A stretch of DNA of 43,940 nucleotides from the IMG/VR virus record IMGVR_UViG_3300014501_000028, positions 1 to 43,940 of that record. One strand, given 5' to 3'. Positions 36,582 to 43,845 of the stretch are shown piece by piece. Made by a program: the position numbers and the translations under genes. Source of the stretch: a virus. The first letter of the stretch is position 1, and each line of letters starts with the position of its first letter. The notes below the pieces were generated by a model. The model had not been told where the DNA came from, searched no databases, and saw only the letters and a list, made by a program, of their open reading frames with translations.

Positions 36582-39500
36582 TGTTCTGGCTTGTTCTACT
36601 TCTCTATGTCGCGACCACGGTCATCGGCGAGCTGCTCAAGCCGAAGACGCAGAAGCCCGCGGCCGGAGGCCTCGGCGATTTCGATTACCCGACCGCGCAA
36701 GAAGGGCGCGCGATCCCGGTGGTGTATGGCACGGTCAAAATCAAAGGCGGAAACACAGTCTGGTGGGGCGACCTGAAAGTCGTTCCGATCAAGCAGAGCG
36801 CCTCGATCATCTCCTTCTCCTCGACCCTGGTGGGGTTTCGGTATTTCATCGGGGTTCAGTACGCGCTGTGCTGGGGTGTCGTCGACGAGCTCATCCAGAT
36901 CAACGCGGACAAAAAGTCGGTTGCCTACACCGACGCGATCCAATACAACGGGAACGGTTCCGAGGATTATCACCAGCTCACCTGTACGGCCGCGACGCTG
37001 TTCGGCGGGATCAATCTGTACGGTGGCCAGGGCGGGTTCACCGGGATCATCGATTTTTATCGCGGGCTCCAGACGCAGCAGCCGAACGCGTACCTGACCT
37101 CGAAGCAGGGGCGGATCCTGACCCCGTTCACCGGGCTCGCCTATACCTACACCGGCGTGGGAAATGGAACGCTCACCGATATGTCCGGCGGCGCGTTCGC
37201 GAAAGCCGAGACGATCACGATCACGGCTATCGGCATCGATGCGAACGCGGAGCACTCGACGTTTCAAAAAATGAAGTTTCAGGTCACCGGGTCTGTCTCG
37301 GGAAATATCACCGCGAGCGCGGCGAATCCGGACGGCTCGTATGCATGTTGGGCGGACCAGGCTTTTTCTTCCGCGGAATTTAACGCCACGGTGACCACCG
37401 GCTCGACGCAGTACGGGATCGGGGACGCGTTCACTTTCACCACGCTCCATTCCCATCTCGCCCCGTCCTACAAAAAAATCTGCTACGCAGTTCTGGAAGG
37501 CTGCTATATCGGAACGCAGAACTACCCAAAAGAGATGGAGTACATCATCCGGCGTACTCCGGATCCGTTCCTGCAGGGCCCGGGTGTTTCCAATCTCGCC
37601 GGCGACGCGAACGGCGCGCTGGCCATATATGACTTCATGACCGATCCCGATTTCGGCCTGGGGATCCTTCCGGCAAAATTCAACGCGGCGACCTGGCAAG
37701 CGGTGGCGGCGACGCTCGCGGCGGAAGGCCTGGGAGTGGCTGTGCAGTTCGATACTCCGGATGCCGCGGACACCCTGGTCGCGGATATCCTTCGGCACAT
37801 CGACGGCGTGGTCTATTCCGATCCGCAAACCGCGCTCTGGGAGATCAAGCTCGCCCGGGCCGACTACGTGGTGGCCGACCTGGTGACGCTGGACACTTCG
37901 GCGATCGTCGGGAAGGTGGACTACCAGCGCGGCTCCTGGCAGGAAACCACCAACCACATCGTGCTGAGTTATGTCGATAAGAATTCCGATTTCAATGTGC
38001 GATCGGTGCAGGCTTACGACCCCGCAAATATCGCGGTGACCCAGGAGGTCCGCTCCGAATCGGTCGATTACAAATCACTTTCGAATTCCGCGACCGCGCA
38101 GCAGGTGCTCGCGCGCGTCCTGAGCACGTTCGCGTTCCCGTTGGGCAAGCTCAAGGTCGAGGTGAACCGCAACGCGTGGAATTTCCGCATGGGCGGCGTT
38201 TTTATTTTCACCTGGCTCCCGCTCGGGATCGCCGGGATGATTTTCCGGGTCACCCACATCGGGTATGGGGAGGTCCGCTCCGGAAAAATCACCATCGACG
38301 CGGTGGAGGATATTTTCGGAGTGGCGGACGCGGCGTTCATCTCCCCGCCCGTGTCGGGATGGATTAACCCGGCGGGAGCTCCGCCGGCGCCGGCGCTGCA
38401 GACGCTCCTCGAGCTCCCCTACCACCTGATGGTGCTCCTGGGCCTCGAGGCCGGGATCTGGGAGATGGCGCTCGCGGTCCGCGGCGATCAAATCTGCACG
38501 TCGTTTCAAATCTGGCTAAGTGTCGGGACGTACGAGGAGAGCGAACCGTTGGCGCAGTTCGTTCCCGGCGCGACCCTCAACGCGGCATACCCGATCGGAA
38601 CCCTCGCGACCGATACCGTGGGTTTCACGGTGACCGGGACCGTGGATGAAACAGTTTTGCCAACGGGCGGAACCGCGGCGCAGTTGGACGCGGGATCTTT
38701 CCTCGCGCTGATCGATGAGGAAATCATTGCGTACCAGGGCTATGTCGATAACGGCGATGGCACCTTGACGTTCTCTCCCGCGATTCGGGGAGTGTTCGAT
38801 ACGGTTCCCGCGGCTCATGCGGCCGGCGCGCCGGTTTTCTTTTTCGACGGGGGAGCGCCGTTGACCAAGGCGGTACCGGAGGCCGTGGACTTATCCTTCC
38901 ACGCGAAATTGCTCCCCAGCAACGGCTCGCTCACGTTCCCGATCGCGACGGCGTCGGAGCTCGCGCTGGTGACCAACTCCCGGTTCGCGCGGCCCTACCC
39001 GCCGGGAAATCTTTTGATTCAGGGCGGCGCGTGGGGGGTGGTTCCGAATCCCGCGGCCGGCGATCTGTTTTTTTCATGGGTCGGAAGGAATCGGTTGACG
39101 CAAACCCCGACGGGCCTGGTGGTGGCGCAGGACGCGCCGAATATTCCTAGCGAGGGGACGTCCTGGCTGGTGGTGGTGAAAGTCGGCGGGGTGGTGATGC
39201 ATTCCGACGTTTCCTACTTCCCCTCATACGCTTTTACGGCAGCGCAGCGGGCGCTCGACAACCCGGATATGACGCAGCTCGTGGAGATCGATCTGTACAC
39301 GCTGAATGCGGCGGGGTTGCAAAGTTTTTATCCGCAGACGTTTCAAACGGTGATGAGTGGCGCGGTCGGTCCGGTGGCGCCGGCTCCGCCTCCGCCGTTG
39401 CTTCCGCCTCCGGTGGTTCCGGCAGGGCCGACGGGGAATTATCAATTTTCGACCAAGTGGACATTCGCAAACGTGCCGGGCACGATCGCGAATCCGAACA

Positions 39501-39979
39501 ACGTTACGGACGGGAACCCGGCGATGTTCGCGGGGTTCGCGGCGCCGTCGGGCGCGACGTCCGGTTATTCGCAGGCCCAGGCCCAGTACCGGAATCCCAT
39601 GAACGGCGCGTTTACGAAGGGTCCGGCGGCGCCGGCGTCGATCACGTTCCGCTGCACTTACGAAATAACGATCAGCGACCTGATCAGCGCGACCCAGAAC
39701 AGCGCGGCGGATGCTTATGCGTTGGCGTTGACGAACGGAAACTCGACGACCATGCCGCAGGTGATGCTCTACCTGGCGAACGCGGCCGGCGGGTTCGATT
39801 GGTACTACACCCAAATCACGGATCAGGGCCCGGTGGTGAAGGTCACGGTCGACACGTCGTTGCCAACCAGCACGGATATCTCCGGACTTCAGTTTGGGGT
39901 GTTCGTCGATTCCAAGGCGGACGCGACCGCGGGCAGTTGCGTGGTGAACGTGTATGAGGCCTATTTCATCATCGCCTGA
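36581..39979 (+). CDS. central tail fibre/tip attachment protein (J-like)
   Basis: 1132 aa from GTG 36581 (GGAGG 8 nt upstream). A hydrophobic N-terminus (FWLVLLLYVATTVIGEL) is followed by GRAIPVVYGTVKIKGG, the typical start of J/TipJ-type proteins. The middle (380-600) resembles gp27-like hub domains (YDFMTDPDFGLGI, LRHIDGVVYSD). FnIII-like beta domains follow. A Pro-rich linker (PAPPPPLLPPPVVPAGPTG) near 930-955 leads to a C-terminal domain of about 180 residues, likely receptor binding. Confidence 0.88.
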   Translation: MFWLVLLLYVATTVIGELLKPKTQKPAAGGLGDFDYPTAQEGRAIPVVYGTVKIKGGNTVWWGDLKVVPIKQSASIISFSSTLVGFRYFIGVQYALCWGVVDELIQINADKKSVAYTDAIQYNGNGSEDYHQLTCTAATLFGGINLYGGQGGFTGIIDFYRGLQTQQPNAYLTSKQGRILTPFTGLAYTYTGVGNGTLTDMSGGAFAKAETITITAIGIDANAEHSTFQKMKFQVTGSVSGNITASAANPDGSYACWADQAFSSAEFNATVTTGSTQYGIGDAFTFTTLHSHLAPSYKKICYAVLEGCYIGTQNYPKEMEYIIRRTPDPFLQGPGVSNLAGDANGALAIYDFMTDPDFGLGILPAKFNAATWQAVAATLAAEGLGVAVQFDTPDAADTLVADILRHIDGVVYSDPQTALWEIKLARADYVVADLVTLDTSAIVGKVDYQRGSWQETTNHIVLSYVDKNSDFNVRSVQAYDPANIAVTQEVRSESVDYKSLSNSATAQQVLARVLSTFAFPLGKLKVEVNRNAWNFRMGGVFIFTWLPLGIAGMIFRVTHIGYGEVRSGKITIDAVEDIFGVADAAFISPPVSGWINPAGAPPAPALQTLLELPYHLMVLLGLEAGIWEMALAVRGDQICTSFQIWLSVGTYEESEPLAQFVPGATLNAAYPIGTLATDTVGFTVTGTVDETVLPTGGTAAQLDAGSFLALIDEEIIAYQGYVDNGDGTLTFSPAIRGVFDTVPAAHAAGAPVFFFDGGAPLTKAVPEAVDLSFHAKLLPSNGSLTFPIATASELALVTNSRFARPYPPGNLLIQGGAWGVVPNPAAGDLFFSWVGRNRLTQTPTGLVVAQDAPNIPSEGTSWLVVVKVGGVVMHSDVSYFPSYAFTAAQRALDNPDMTQLVEIDLYTLNAAGLQSFYPQTFQTVMSGAVGPVAPAPPPPLLPPPVVPAGPTGNYQFSTKWTFANVPGTIANPNNVTDGNPAMFAGFAAPSGATSGYSQAQAQYRNPMNGAFTKGPAAPASITFRCTYEITISDLISATQNSAADAYALALTNGNSTTMPQVMLYLANAAGGFDWYYTQITDQGPVVKVTVDTSLPTSTDISGLQFGVFVDSKADATAGSCVVNVYEAYFIIA

Positions 39980-39993
39980 AGGGGGATCCGCGG

Positions 39994-40140
39994 ATGCTGG
40001 TGCTCTTGATAATTTTGCTCCTGCTTTTCGGGGGTGGTGGTTTCGGGTACCGGCGGTGGGGAACTGGCGGAGGCCTCGGGGTGGTGGGCACCGTCCTGGT
40101 GATCATCCTGGTGCTCTGGTTCATGGGCGCGATCCGGTAA
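39994..40140 (+). CDS. 48-aa hydrophobic peptide (DUF3309-like)
   Basis: ATG 39994, 14 nt after the tail fibre stop, with AAGGGGG upstream. Two hydrophobic helices (VLLIILLLLFGGGGFGY and LGVVGTVLVIILVLWFMG) separated by a Gly/Arg/Trp turn, the plan of the short DUF3309 family. It may be a small holin or membrane peptide of the lysis region. Confidence 0.55.
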   Translation: MLVLLIILLLLFGGGGFGYRRWGTGGGLGVVGTVLVIILVLWFMGAIR

Positions 40141-40413
40141 AACCCCGTAATTGACGGTTCGACCCCGATCTGACCCCATTTGGCACCCATTTGGCCCCGG
40201 TTTGCCCCTCCCAAAACGCGCTAGGAGCCAATATGAGCGATCCTGCTCCCAGTAGGTTCTAACCACCGGACCCTCGGTTTTGCGTTGGGGACGCTGGCGC
40301 GGAGCTCCGGGGCGCCTGGTTCTGGGTTCCGATGCCATTCATCGGTTGGCAATGGGTGTCAAGTTCGCGCCAGTTCCATAGCGGCGGCCGGGAATCGGGG
40401 TCACCCTAGTGGG
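40141..40413. other. intergenic region, no gene seen
   Basis: 273 bp. It contains a C-rich run with CCCATTTGG repeated (40175-40193), one GGCACC like those in the arm sites, and small inverted repeats such as GGAGC/GCTCC and CAAAAC/GTTTTG around 40214-40285. A weak hairpin-type element is possible, but no gene, tRNA or clear promoter could be recognised. Confidence 0.35.
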
Positions 40414-40662
40414 GTGGCGGATCTCCTCTCGGTTTCGGATGGCAAATGGAAAACGGAACGGCTGTTACTTTGGGACGTAGTCCATCGGCTCGAGGACGCG
40501 CAAAAAAGGGAGAAGGAAAAACTCGAGGGGGATATTCGCGCTGCGCACGGGAAGATCCGTTCGATGGAGAGCTGGAAGTGGAAGGCGTGGGCGGCGAGCT
40601 CGGCGGCCGGGTTCCTGAGCATCGCGGTGGTCGAATTGTTGAAGCTGCTTTTCGTGAAGTAA
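40414..40662 (+). CDS. coiled-coil plus C-terminal membrane anchor (XhlA-like lysis protein)
   Basis: 82 aa from GTG 40414. Helix RLLLWDVVHRLEDAQKREKEK, then a further coil, then one transmembrane segment at the C-terminus (AWAASSAAGFLSIAVVELLKLLFV). This is the form of XhlA/holin-accessory proteins. First gene of the lysis/membrane cassette. The start is chosen from frame length; no strong ribosome site. Confidence 0.6.
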   Translation: MADLLSVSDGKWKTERLLLWDVVHRLEDAQKREKEKLEGDIRAAHGKIRSMESWKWKAWAASSAAGFLSIAVVELLKLLFVK

Positions 40663-40685
40663 AAATCTGAAGGGGGAAAACGAAG

Positions 40686-40895
40686 ATGCGGATTATTTTC
40701 TTCATGGTGGCGTCCGGGTTCACGGGTGTGGCGATCGGTTACGCATTGAAGGCGTGGATTGGAGTGAAGAAAGCGGCGTTAGAAATCGACCTGAAGTCCT
40801 GGCGGGCCCGGCTCGATTCCGCATTGACCGCGGATGAGGCGACGGCCAAGCGCGCGGTGACCTCGGTACTCGCGGAAATCAAAGCGAAGCTCTGA
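40686..40895 (+). CDS. 69-aa single-span membrane protein
   Basis: ATG 40686 with AAGGGGG upstream. N-terminal transmembrane helix (MRIIFFMVASGFTGVAIGYAL), then a soluble Lys/Ala-rich helix (KSWRARLDSALTADEATAKR). Could be a small spanin- or antiholin-like protein of the lysis cassette. Not assigned to a family. Confidence 0.55.
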   Translation: MRIIFFMVASGFTGVAIGYALKAWIGVKKAALEIDLKSWRARLDSALTADEATAKRAVTSVLAEIKAKL

Positions 40896-40921
40896 TTGTG
40901 TTTCCGTACTCCAGCCGGGTG

Positions 40922-41212
40922 ATGCCCCTCCTGACGAAAATTCTGCACTGGCACGTCAGTGCGGTTTCCGAAGATGACGGCAGCGCATCGAGCTCGCGCA
41001 TCGGCATGCTCGCGGTGATTGGCTCGGCTTGTTTTTGCTTTGTTTTTTTCGTGGTGAAAACTCACCAGATGCCGGACGGCGGGCAGCTCCTGGGATTGTC
41101 CAGCATCATTACCGCGGGCGCATCGCTGTACGGTTTGAACGCGTGGAAAAACCGGGCGCAGGTGTGCGACCCGAATAAGGGGAACGACAATGCTAACCCG
41201 AACCCATCTTGA
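40922..41212 (+). CDS. two-span holin-like protein
   Basis: 96 aa from ATG 40922 (GTG 40898 would add eight residues). N-terminal LHWHVSAVSEDDG, first transmembrane helix IGMLAVIGSACFCFVFFVV, second LLGLSSIITAGASLYGL, short charged tail. This arrangement, with the N-terminus in the cytoplasm, fits small phage holins. Overlaps the spanin-like gene by 23 nt. Confidence 0.65.
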   Translation: MPLLTKILHWHVSAVSEDDGSASSSRIGMLAVIGSACFCFVFFVVKTHQMPDGGQLLGLSSIITAGASLYGLNAWKNRAQVCDPNKGNDNANPNPS

Positions 41213-41828
41213 ATTCCTGGCGGTGCTGGTGGTGATCGCGGGCTTGTGGTTTGGCGTGAAGTCCTGGCGCGCGCAGCGCGAGGCTCGCGAGACGGCCGAG
41301 GCCACGGTCCAACAAAACGCGAAGGTGGCCCAGGTGGCCGGCGACCAGGTGAAGGCGCTGCAGGGGAAGATCGATGCGCGCGATGCCGCGGAAGCGACCC
41401 TCGAGCAAAACATCCGGACGGAAACGGCCGCGGCGAAAACTCCCGCGCAGATAGACAAGTATATCCAGGCGCGCCTGGCGCCCGGGGAATCGATCGGGAT
41501 CCCGGCGCCGACGGCCGCCAACCCTCTCCCCGCGGCGGAAATCGAAATCCCCCAGGCGGATCTGCCGGCGCTCCGTGACCAGATGGCGGAGTGCGAGCTG
41601 GACAAGACCGGGCTGTCGGAATGTCAGGCGGTCCGGCTCGACGAAGCGGCGAAGGAAAAGGCGGCCGGCGAAAAGCTCTCCGCAGTCTCGAAAGAACGCG
41701 ACGCGTACAAGCAGGAGCTCGCCGGCGGGACGTTCTGGAAGCGCACCAAAAAGGGCGCGGAGTTCATCGGGTTCGGCCTGGCGGCCGGAATTGCGGTGAC
41801 CTGCGGGTCTGGACACTGTAAGAAATAG
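41190..41828 (+). CDS. Rz-like inner-membrane spanin candidate
   Basis: 212 aa. N-terminal membrane helix (LEFLAVLVVIAGLWFGVKSW), then a long periplasmic coiled coil (REARETAEATVQQNAKV) and a Pro-rich part near 110, a second coil, and a hydrophobic C-terminal segment (FIGFGLAAGIAVTCG). The plan resembles i-spanins, but no embedded lipoprotein (Rz1) reading frame with a lipobox was found, and the C-terminal hydrophobic stretch is unusual. Confidence 0.55.
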   Translation: MLTRTHLEFLAVLVVIAGLWFGVKSWRAQREARETAEATVQQNAKVAQVAGDQVKALQGKIDARDAAEATLEQNIRTETAAAKTPAQIDKYIQARLAPGESIGIPAPTAANPLPAAEIEIPQADLPALRDQMAECELDKTGLSECQAVRLDEAAKEKAAGEKLSAVSKERDAYKQELAGGTFWKRTKKGAEFIGFGLAAGIAVTCGSGHCKK

Positions 41829-41837
41829 CGGTATAGT
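41810..41837 (+). promoter_or_regulatory. sigma70-like promoter at the start of the moron region
   Basis: TGGACA (41810-41815), 16 bp, TATAGT (41832-41837): five of six consensus bases in each box. It overlaps the 3' end of the spanin-like gene and points rightward. It would make a transcript starting near 41844 into the long leader before 42269. Probably active in the lysogen, as no phage factor seems needed. Confidence 0.65.
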
Positions 41838-42268
41838 TTGCACGCATGAAGGTCTAAAGTTGCCATCGCCCCGATCCACGAGTCGGGGCGCGTTTGAAAA
41901 ACGGGGCGCCGATTTGAATCCTCCCAAACTTTCGGCGCCTCACCCCCTGGGCTTACTCACTCGCGAATGCGGGTGTGTGCGGAGCCTGGCCGGGATCCGC
42001 GTCCGGCGCTGCGCAGGTCATGCCCCTCCGGAGAAGCGGACCGTTCGGCGCCGCGATCGCCTCGACATCGCCCGCGGGAACCCGGTGTTAGGCGCTGAAA
42101 TCCCAAAGGTCACCGGCGCCCCTTCGGACTAGCTCGTAACTTCATGGTACGCAAGTACCATTGGTTGGGTCGGTTCCGGATGGGAAGATGGGGTGCAGAA
42201 AGAAAGCGCCCCGCACCAGTGCTAGAAACACTGATGCGAGGCTAACCAACAAAGTGAGGTGATTCACC
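41838..42268 (+). ncRNA. hairpin-rich leader or small RNA of about 430 nt
   Basis: No convincing gene. Predicted stems: CGCCCCGA/TCGGGGCG (41867-41890); GGCGCCGA/TCGGCGCC (41905-41939); ATGGTAC/GTACCAT with a GCAA tetraloop (42144-42161); GGGGTGC/GCGCCCC (42190-42212); CAGTG/CACTG (42217-42233). The first CGCCCCG can also pair with 41902-41908, which would break the second stem, so alternative folds exist. Finally GCTAAC (42241-42246) can pair with GTTAGC (42271-42276), enclosing GTGA/TCAC around the Shine-Dalgarno and start of the next gene. Candidate cis-regulatory RNA. Confidence 0.5.
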
Positions 42269-42463
42269 GTGTTAGCTAACCAGATTTTACCCGATTTCCA
42301 GCTCCCCGAACAAAGGTTCCTAGCCAGCGAGTTGATCGGCGACGCCTACATGGGCGCCCTCGCAGCGGTCCGCGCGTTCGCAACCGCCAACCAGGCGAAC
42401 CGCAAACTGCAGCGGGATCTGGACGAGAAGCTCTTCGCCGGCTTGATGGCGGTGCCAGCATGA
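42269..42463 (+). CDS. 64-aa helical protein, first moron gene
   Basis: GTG 42269; GAGGTGA lies 6 nt upstream but inside a predicted hairpin. Helical with ELIGDAYMGALAAVRAFATA and NRKLQRDLDEKLFAGLMA. No family recognised. Stop overlaps the next start (ATGA). Confidence 0.65.
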   Translation: MLANQILPDFQLPEQRFLASELIGDAYMGALAAVRAFATANQANRKLQRDLDEKLFAGLMAVPA

Positions 42464-42678
42464 GGACCTTCATCGTGACCGCGGTCTTCCCTGAAATGGA
42501 CTCGGCGGACCAATGCCAGATCACGATGGTGGAGGCGACCACCTTCGATGCAGCCGCGGCCCGCGGGTATCGCGAGATCCGCCATTCGGAAGCTCTGGAG
42601 CATCTGTTCGCTGGGAAGCGGATCTCGGAAATCCGACTTACGGTTCAAGCGTTGAACGAAAAGTTTCCGACTCACTAG
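42460..42678 (+). CDS. moron protein, paralogue of 43110-43313
   Basis: 72 aa from ATG 42460. Small alpha/beta: strand RTFIVTAVFPE, strand QITMVEATTFD, helix AAAARGYREI, then GKRISEIRLTVQ. The gene at 43110 has the same plan (KVFTVTAFFPE ... GKRISVVQLTI). Duplicated within the same region; function unknown. Confidence 0.7.
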   Translation: MRTFIVTAVFPEMDSADQCQITMVEATTFDAAAARGYREIRHSEALEHLFAGKRISEIRLTVQALNEKFPTH

Positions 42679-42714
42679 CATCAAAAAATCGCGGACGCAA
42701 AAAGGGAGCATGAC

Positions 42715-42891
42715 ATGACAGGTTACGGACTGATCGCAGTAGCGTTGATAATTCTGTACTTCGTTCCAGCGGTCCTGGGCAGGAAGAAACGAACGGCGAA
42801 TTCGATCGCGATCGTGAACCTATTTTTTGGTTGGACGGTCATCGGTTGGGTGGGGTGCCTCGCGTGGGCGGCATCGCCGGACAAAAAGTAA
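42715..42891 (+). CDS. imm: superinfection immunity protein, T4 Imm-like family
   Basis: 58 aa from the second of two close ATGs (42715; the first, 42710, meets a stop). GGGAG 6 nt upstream. Two transmembrane helices: GLIAVALIILYFVPAVLG and, after a basic loop (GRKKRTANS), IAIVNLFFGWTVIGWVGCLAWA. The NLFFGWTVIGW block is the signature of the T4 Imm superinfection-immunity family, which blocks DNA entry of related phages at the inner membrane. Good fit to a lysogeny-expressed moron. Confidence 0.85.
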   Translation: MTGYGLIAVALIILYFVPAVLGRKKRTANSIAIVNLFFGWTVIGWVGCLAWAASPDKK

Positions 42892-43034
42892 TCGTCCTGA
42901 GTACTACCGCGCAAACCGCGCGAAAGGGCTAGACTCGGTTTTTAATTCTGCCATTTTTTCTGACCCGGCTCTGCGGGAGAGAAAACCCAAGGGACCAGGG
43001 TCGCTGGCGAAGATGGCGGAGAATAGAACGGCGC

Positions 43035-43089
43035 CCCGCGCGCGGCCTGGGTTACGAGGACTCCGGCCGCGGGCGGGTTTTGTTTTTTG
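43035..43089 (+). terminator. rho-independent terminator after the moron operon
   Basis: CCCGCGCGCGGCC (43035-43047) pairs with GGCCGCGGGCGGG (43065-43077) with a single mismatch, followed by TTTTGTTTTTT. It would end transcription from the promoter at 41810 and separate the last gene. Confidence 0.8.
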
Positions 43090-43109
43090 CGGGGGAAAAG
43101 GATGTGCCC

Positions 43110-43313
43110 ATGAAAGTGTTCACCGTGACCGCTTTCTTTCCGGAAGTGAAGCCGGCTCACTCCGCCTGGCAGACGGTGACGGTTCCTGCCGGGGATCTGG
43201 CGGTGGCTGCTACCCGGGCGCTCCATGCGATCCGCCGGCGGCCTGGTGTCGCCGGGAAGCGGATCTCGGTGGTACAGCTCACGATTCGGGACTCGGGTGG
43301 GAAGGCGGAATAA
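43110..43313 (+). CDS. moron protein, paralogue of 42460-42678
   Basis: 67 aa from ATG 43110. KVFTVTAFFPEVKPAHSAW, a strand (TVTVPAGD), helix AVAATRALHAIRR, and the ending GKRISVVQLTI. Same fold plan and key blocks as the 42460 gene. Its own unit after the terminator at 43035-43089. Last gene before attR. Confidence 0.65.
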   Translation: MKVFTVTAFFPEVKPAHSAWQTVTVPAGDLAVAATRALHAIRRRPGVAGKRISVVQLTIRDSGGKAE

Positions 43314-43377
43314 TTCTGTCCCGTGTCCCTGGGGTGTCCCGGGACGGCGGTGGGACGCGGGACGCTGGCGCCGGCTC

Positions 43378-43400
43378 CTGGTGCCATGTAGGTGCCCGCG
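43378..43400. repeat. right arm-type repeat
   Basis: CTGGTGCCATGTAGGTGCC at 43378-43396 is identical to 301-319, and GTAGGTGCCCGCG at 43388-43400 matches 371-383. It lies 94 bp inside attR. Upstream (43319-43366) is a cluster of short GTCCC/GGGAC inverted repeats that could hold further protein sites. Confidence 0.6.
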
Positions 43401-43490
43401 GGGTGCAATTTCCTGGGTGCTGGCGCAACCCGGGTTTGTGTGTTTTCTTATGTTTACGTTGCCCCGCACGTCCCTGCAACCCCCGTTATT

Positions 43491-43532
43491 GGATTATGAG
43501 TCCACTGCTCTAACCAGCTGAGCTACGGGCCC
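43491..43532. repeat. attR: attR core, partial tRNA
   Basis: This 42-bp copy is identical to 206-247. It contains only the 5' part of the tRNA (acceptor 5' strand, D arm, anticodon loop), so the tRNA here is not functional. To its right, on the minus strand, TAGTAT about 15 bp upstream of the tRNA 5' end could be the original host -10 box, now cut off from the complete tRNA at the other end. Confidence 0.93.
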
Positions 43533-43563
43533 GCACCTTCACAACATACTACACTGAAAAGAC

Positions 43564-43845
43564 TTAGTGGATATATGCCACTTCGGCATGAGATTGCTCA
43601 GCAGCCTTGGTGCTACTTTTGGTGTCAGTTAGAGCTCCTGAAGTGCTTCCCGTCAGCAGTTCGACAGCGGCCAAGGTGTGCTTCGGGGCGAGATGGGAAT
43701 AACGTACCGTCATTGATATGGTCTTGTGCCCCACTAATTCCTGCACGGTGCGGAGATCTACCCCGGCCATCACCAATCGGCTGGCAAATGTATGTCGGAG
43801 GCAATGCCCCTCCGTGTCAACATCTCTGAGACAGCAGTAGTACTC
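43564..43845 (-). pseudogene. C-terminal remnant of a tyrosine integrase from an earlier element
   Basis: The minus-strand frame (up to the in-frame stop at 43846-43848) reads GHCLRHTFASRLVMAGVDLR, then QELVGHKTISMTVRYSHL: the H-x2-R box, GHK and the catalytic Tyr of an integrase, but the N-terminal three quarters are missing. Upstream sequence to the window end shows no matching frame. It lies 31 bp from attR in the orientation expected for an integrase next to its own tRNA target. Not part of the present prophage. Confidence 0.85.

Larger units (their letters stand above)
206..43532. mobile_element. complete lambda-like siphovirus prophage integrated in a tRNA gene
   Basis: Seen: a perfect 42-bp direct repeat bounds a region with integrase, excisionase, early, terminase, head, tail, lysis and immunity-type genes in normal temperate siphovirus order. 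Head genes are of the lambda type (gpA-like terminase, lambda-family portal, S49 protease, gpE-like capsid). The tail has a G/GT frameshift and a long tape measure, so a flexible non-contractile tail is expected. No structural gene looks broken, so the prophage may be inducible. Distance between repeat starts is 43285 bp, which would be the circular phage genome length if excision is precise. Confidence 0.93.

Noticed and set aside
36596-37957. 453-aa minus-strand frame opposite the J-like gene
   Set aside because: Low-quality Arg/Asp/Gly-rich composition, no domain, no start signal; the J-like frame is well supported.
40214-40290. possible tRNA on the minus strand (contains GGTTAGAACC and CTCATAT)
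   Set aside because: No acceptor stem or T arm can be formed; only short inverted repeats remain.
41860-42132. 90-aa TTG-start frame in the leader region
   Set aside because: No ribosome site, Arg/Pro-rich composition, and it coincides with strong hairpins; an RNA element is more likely.
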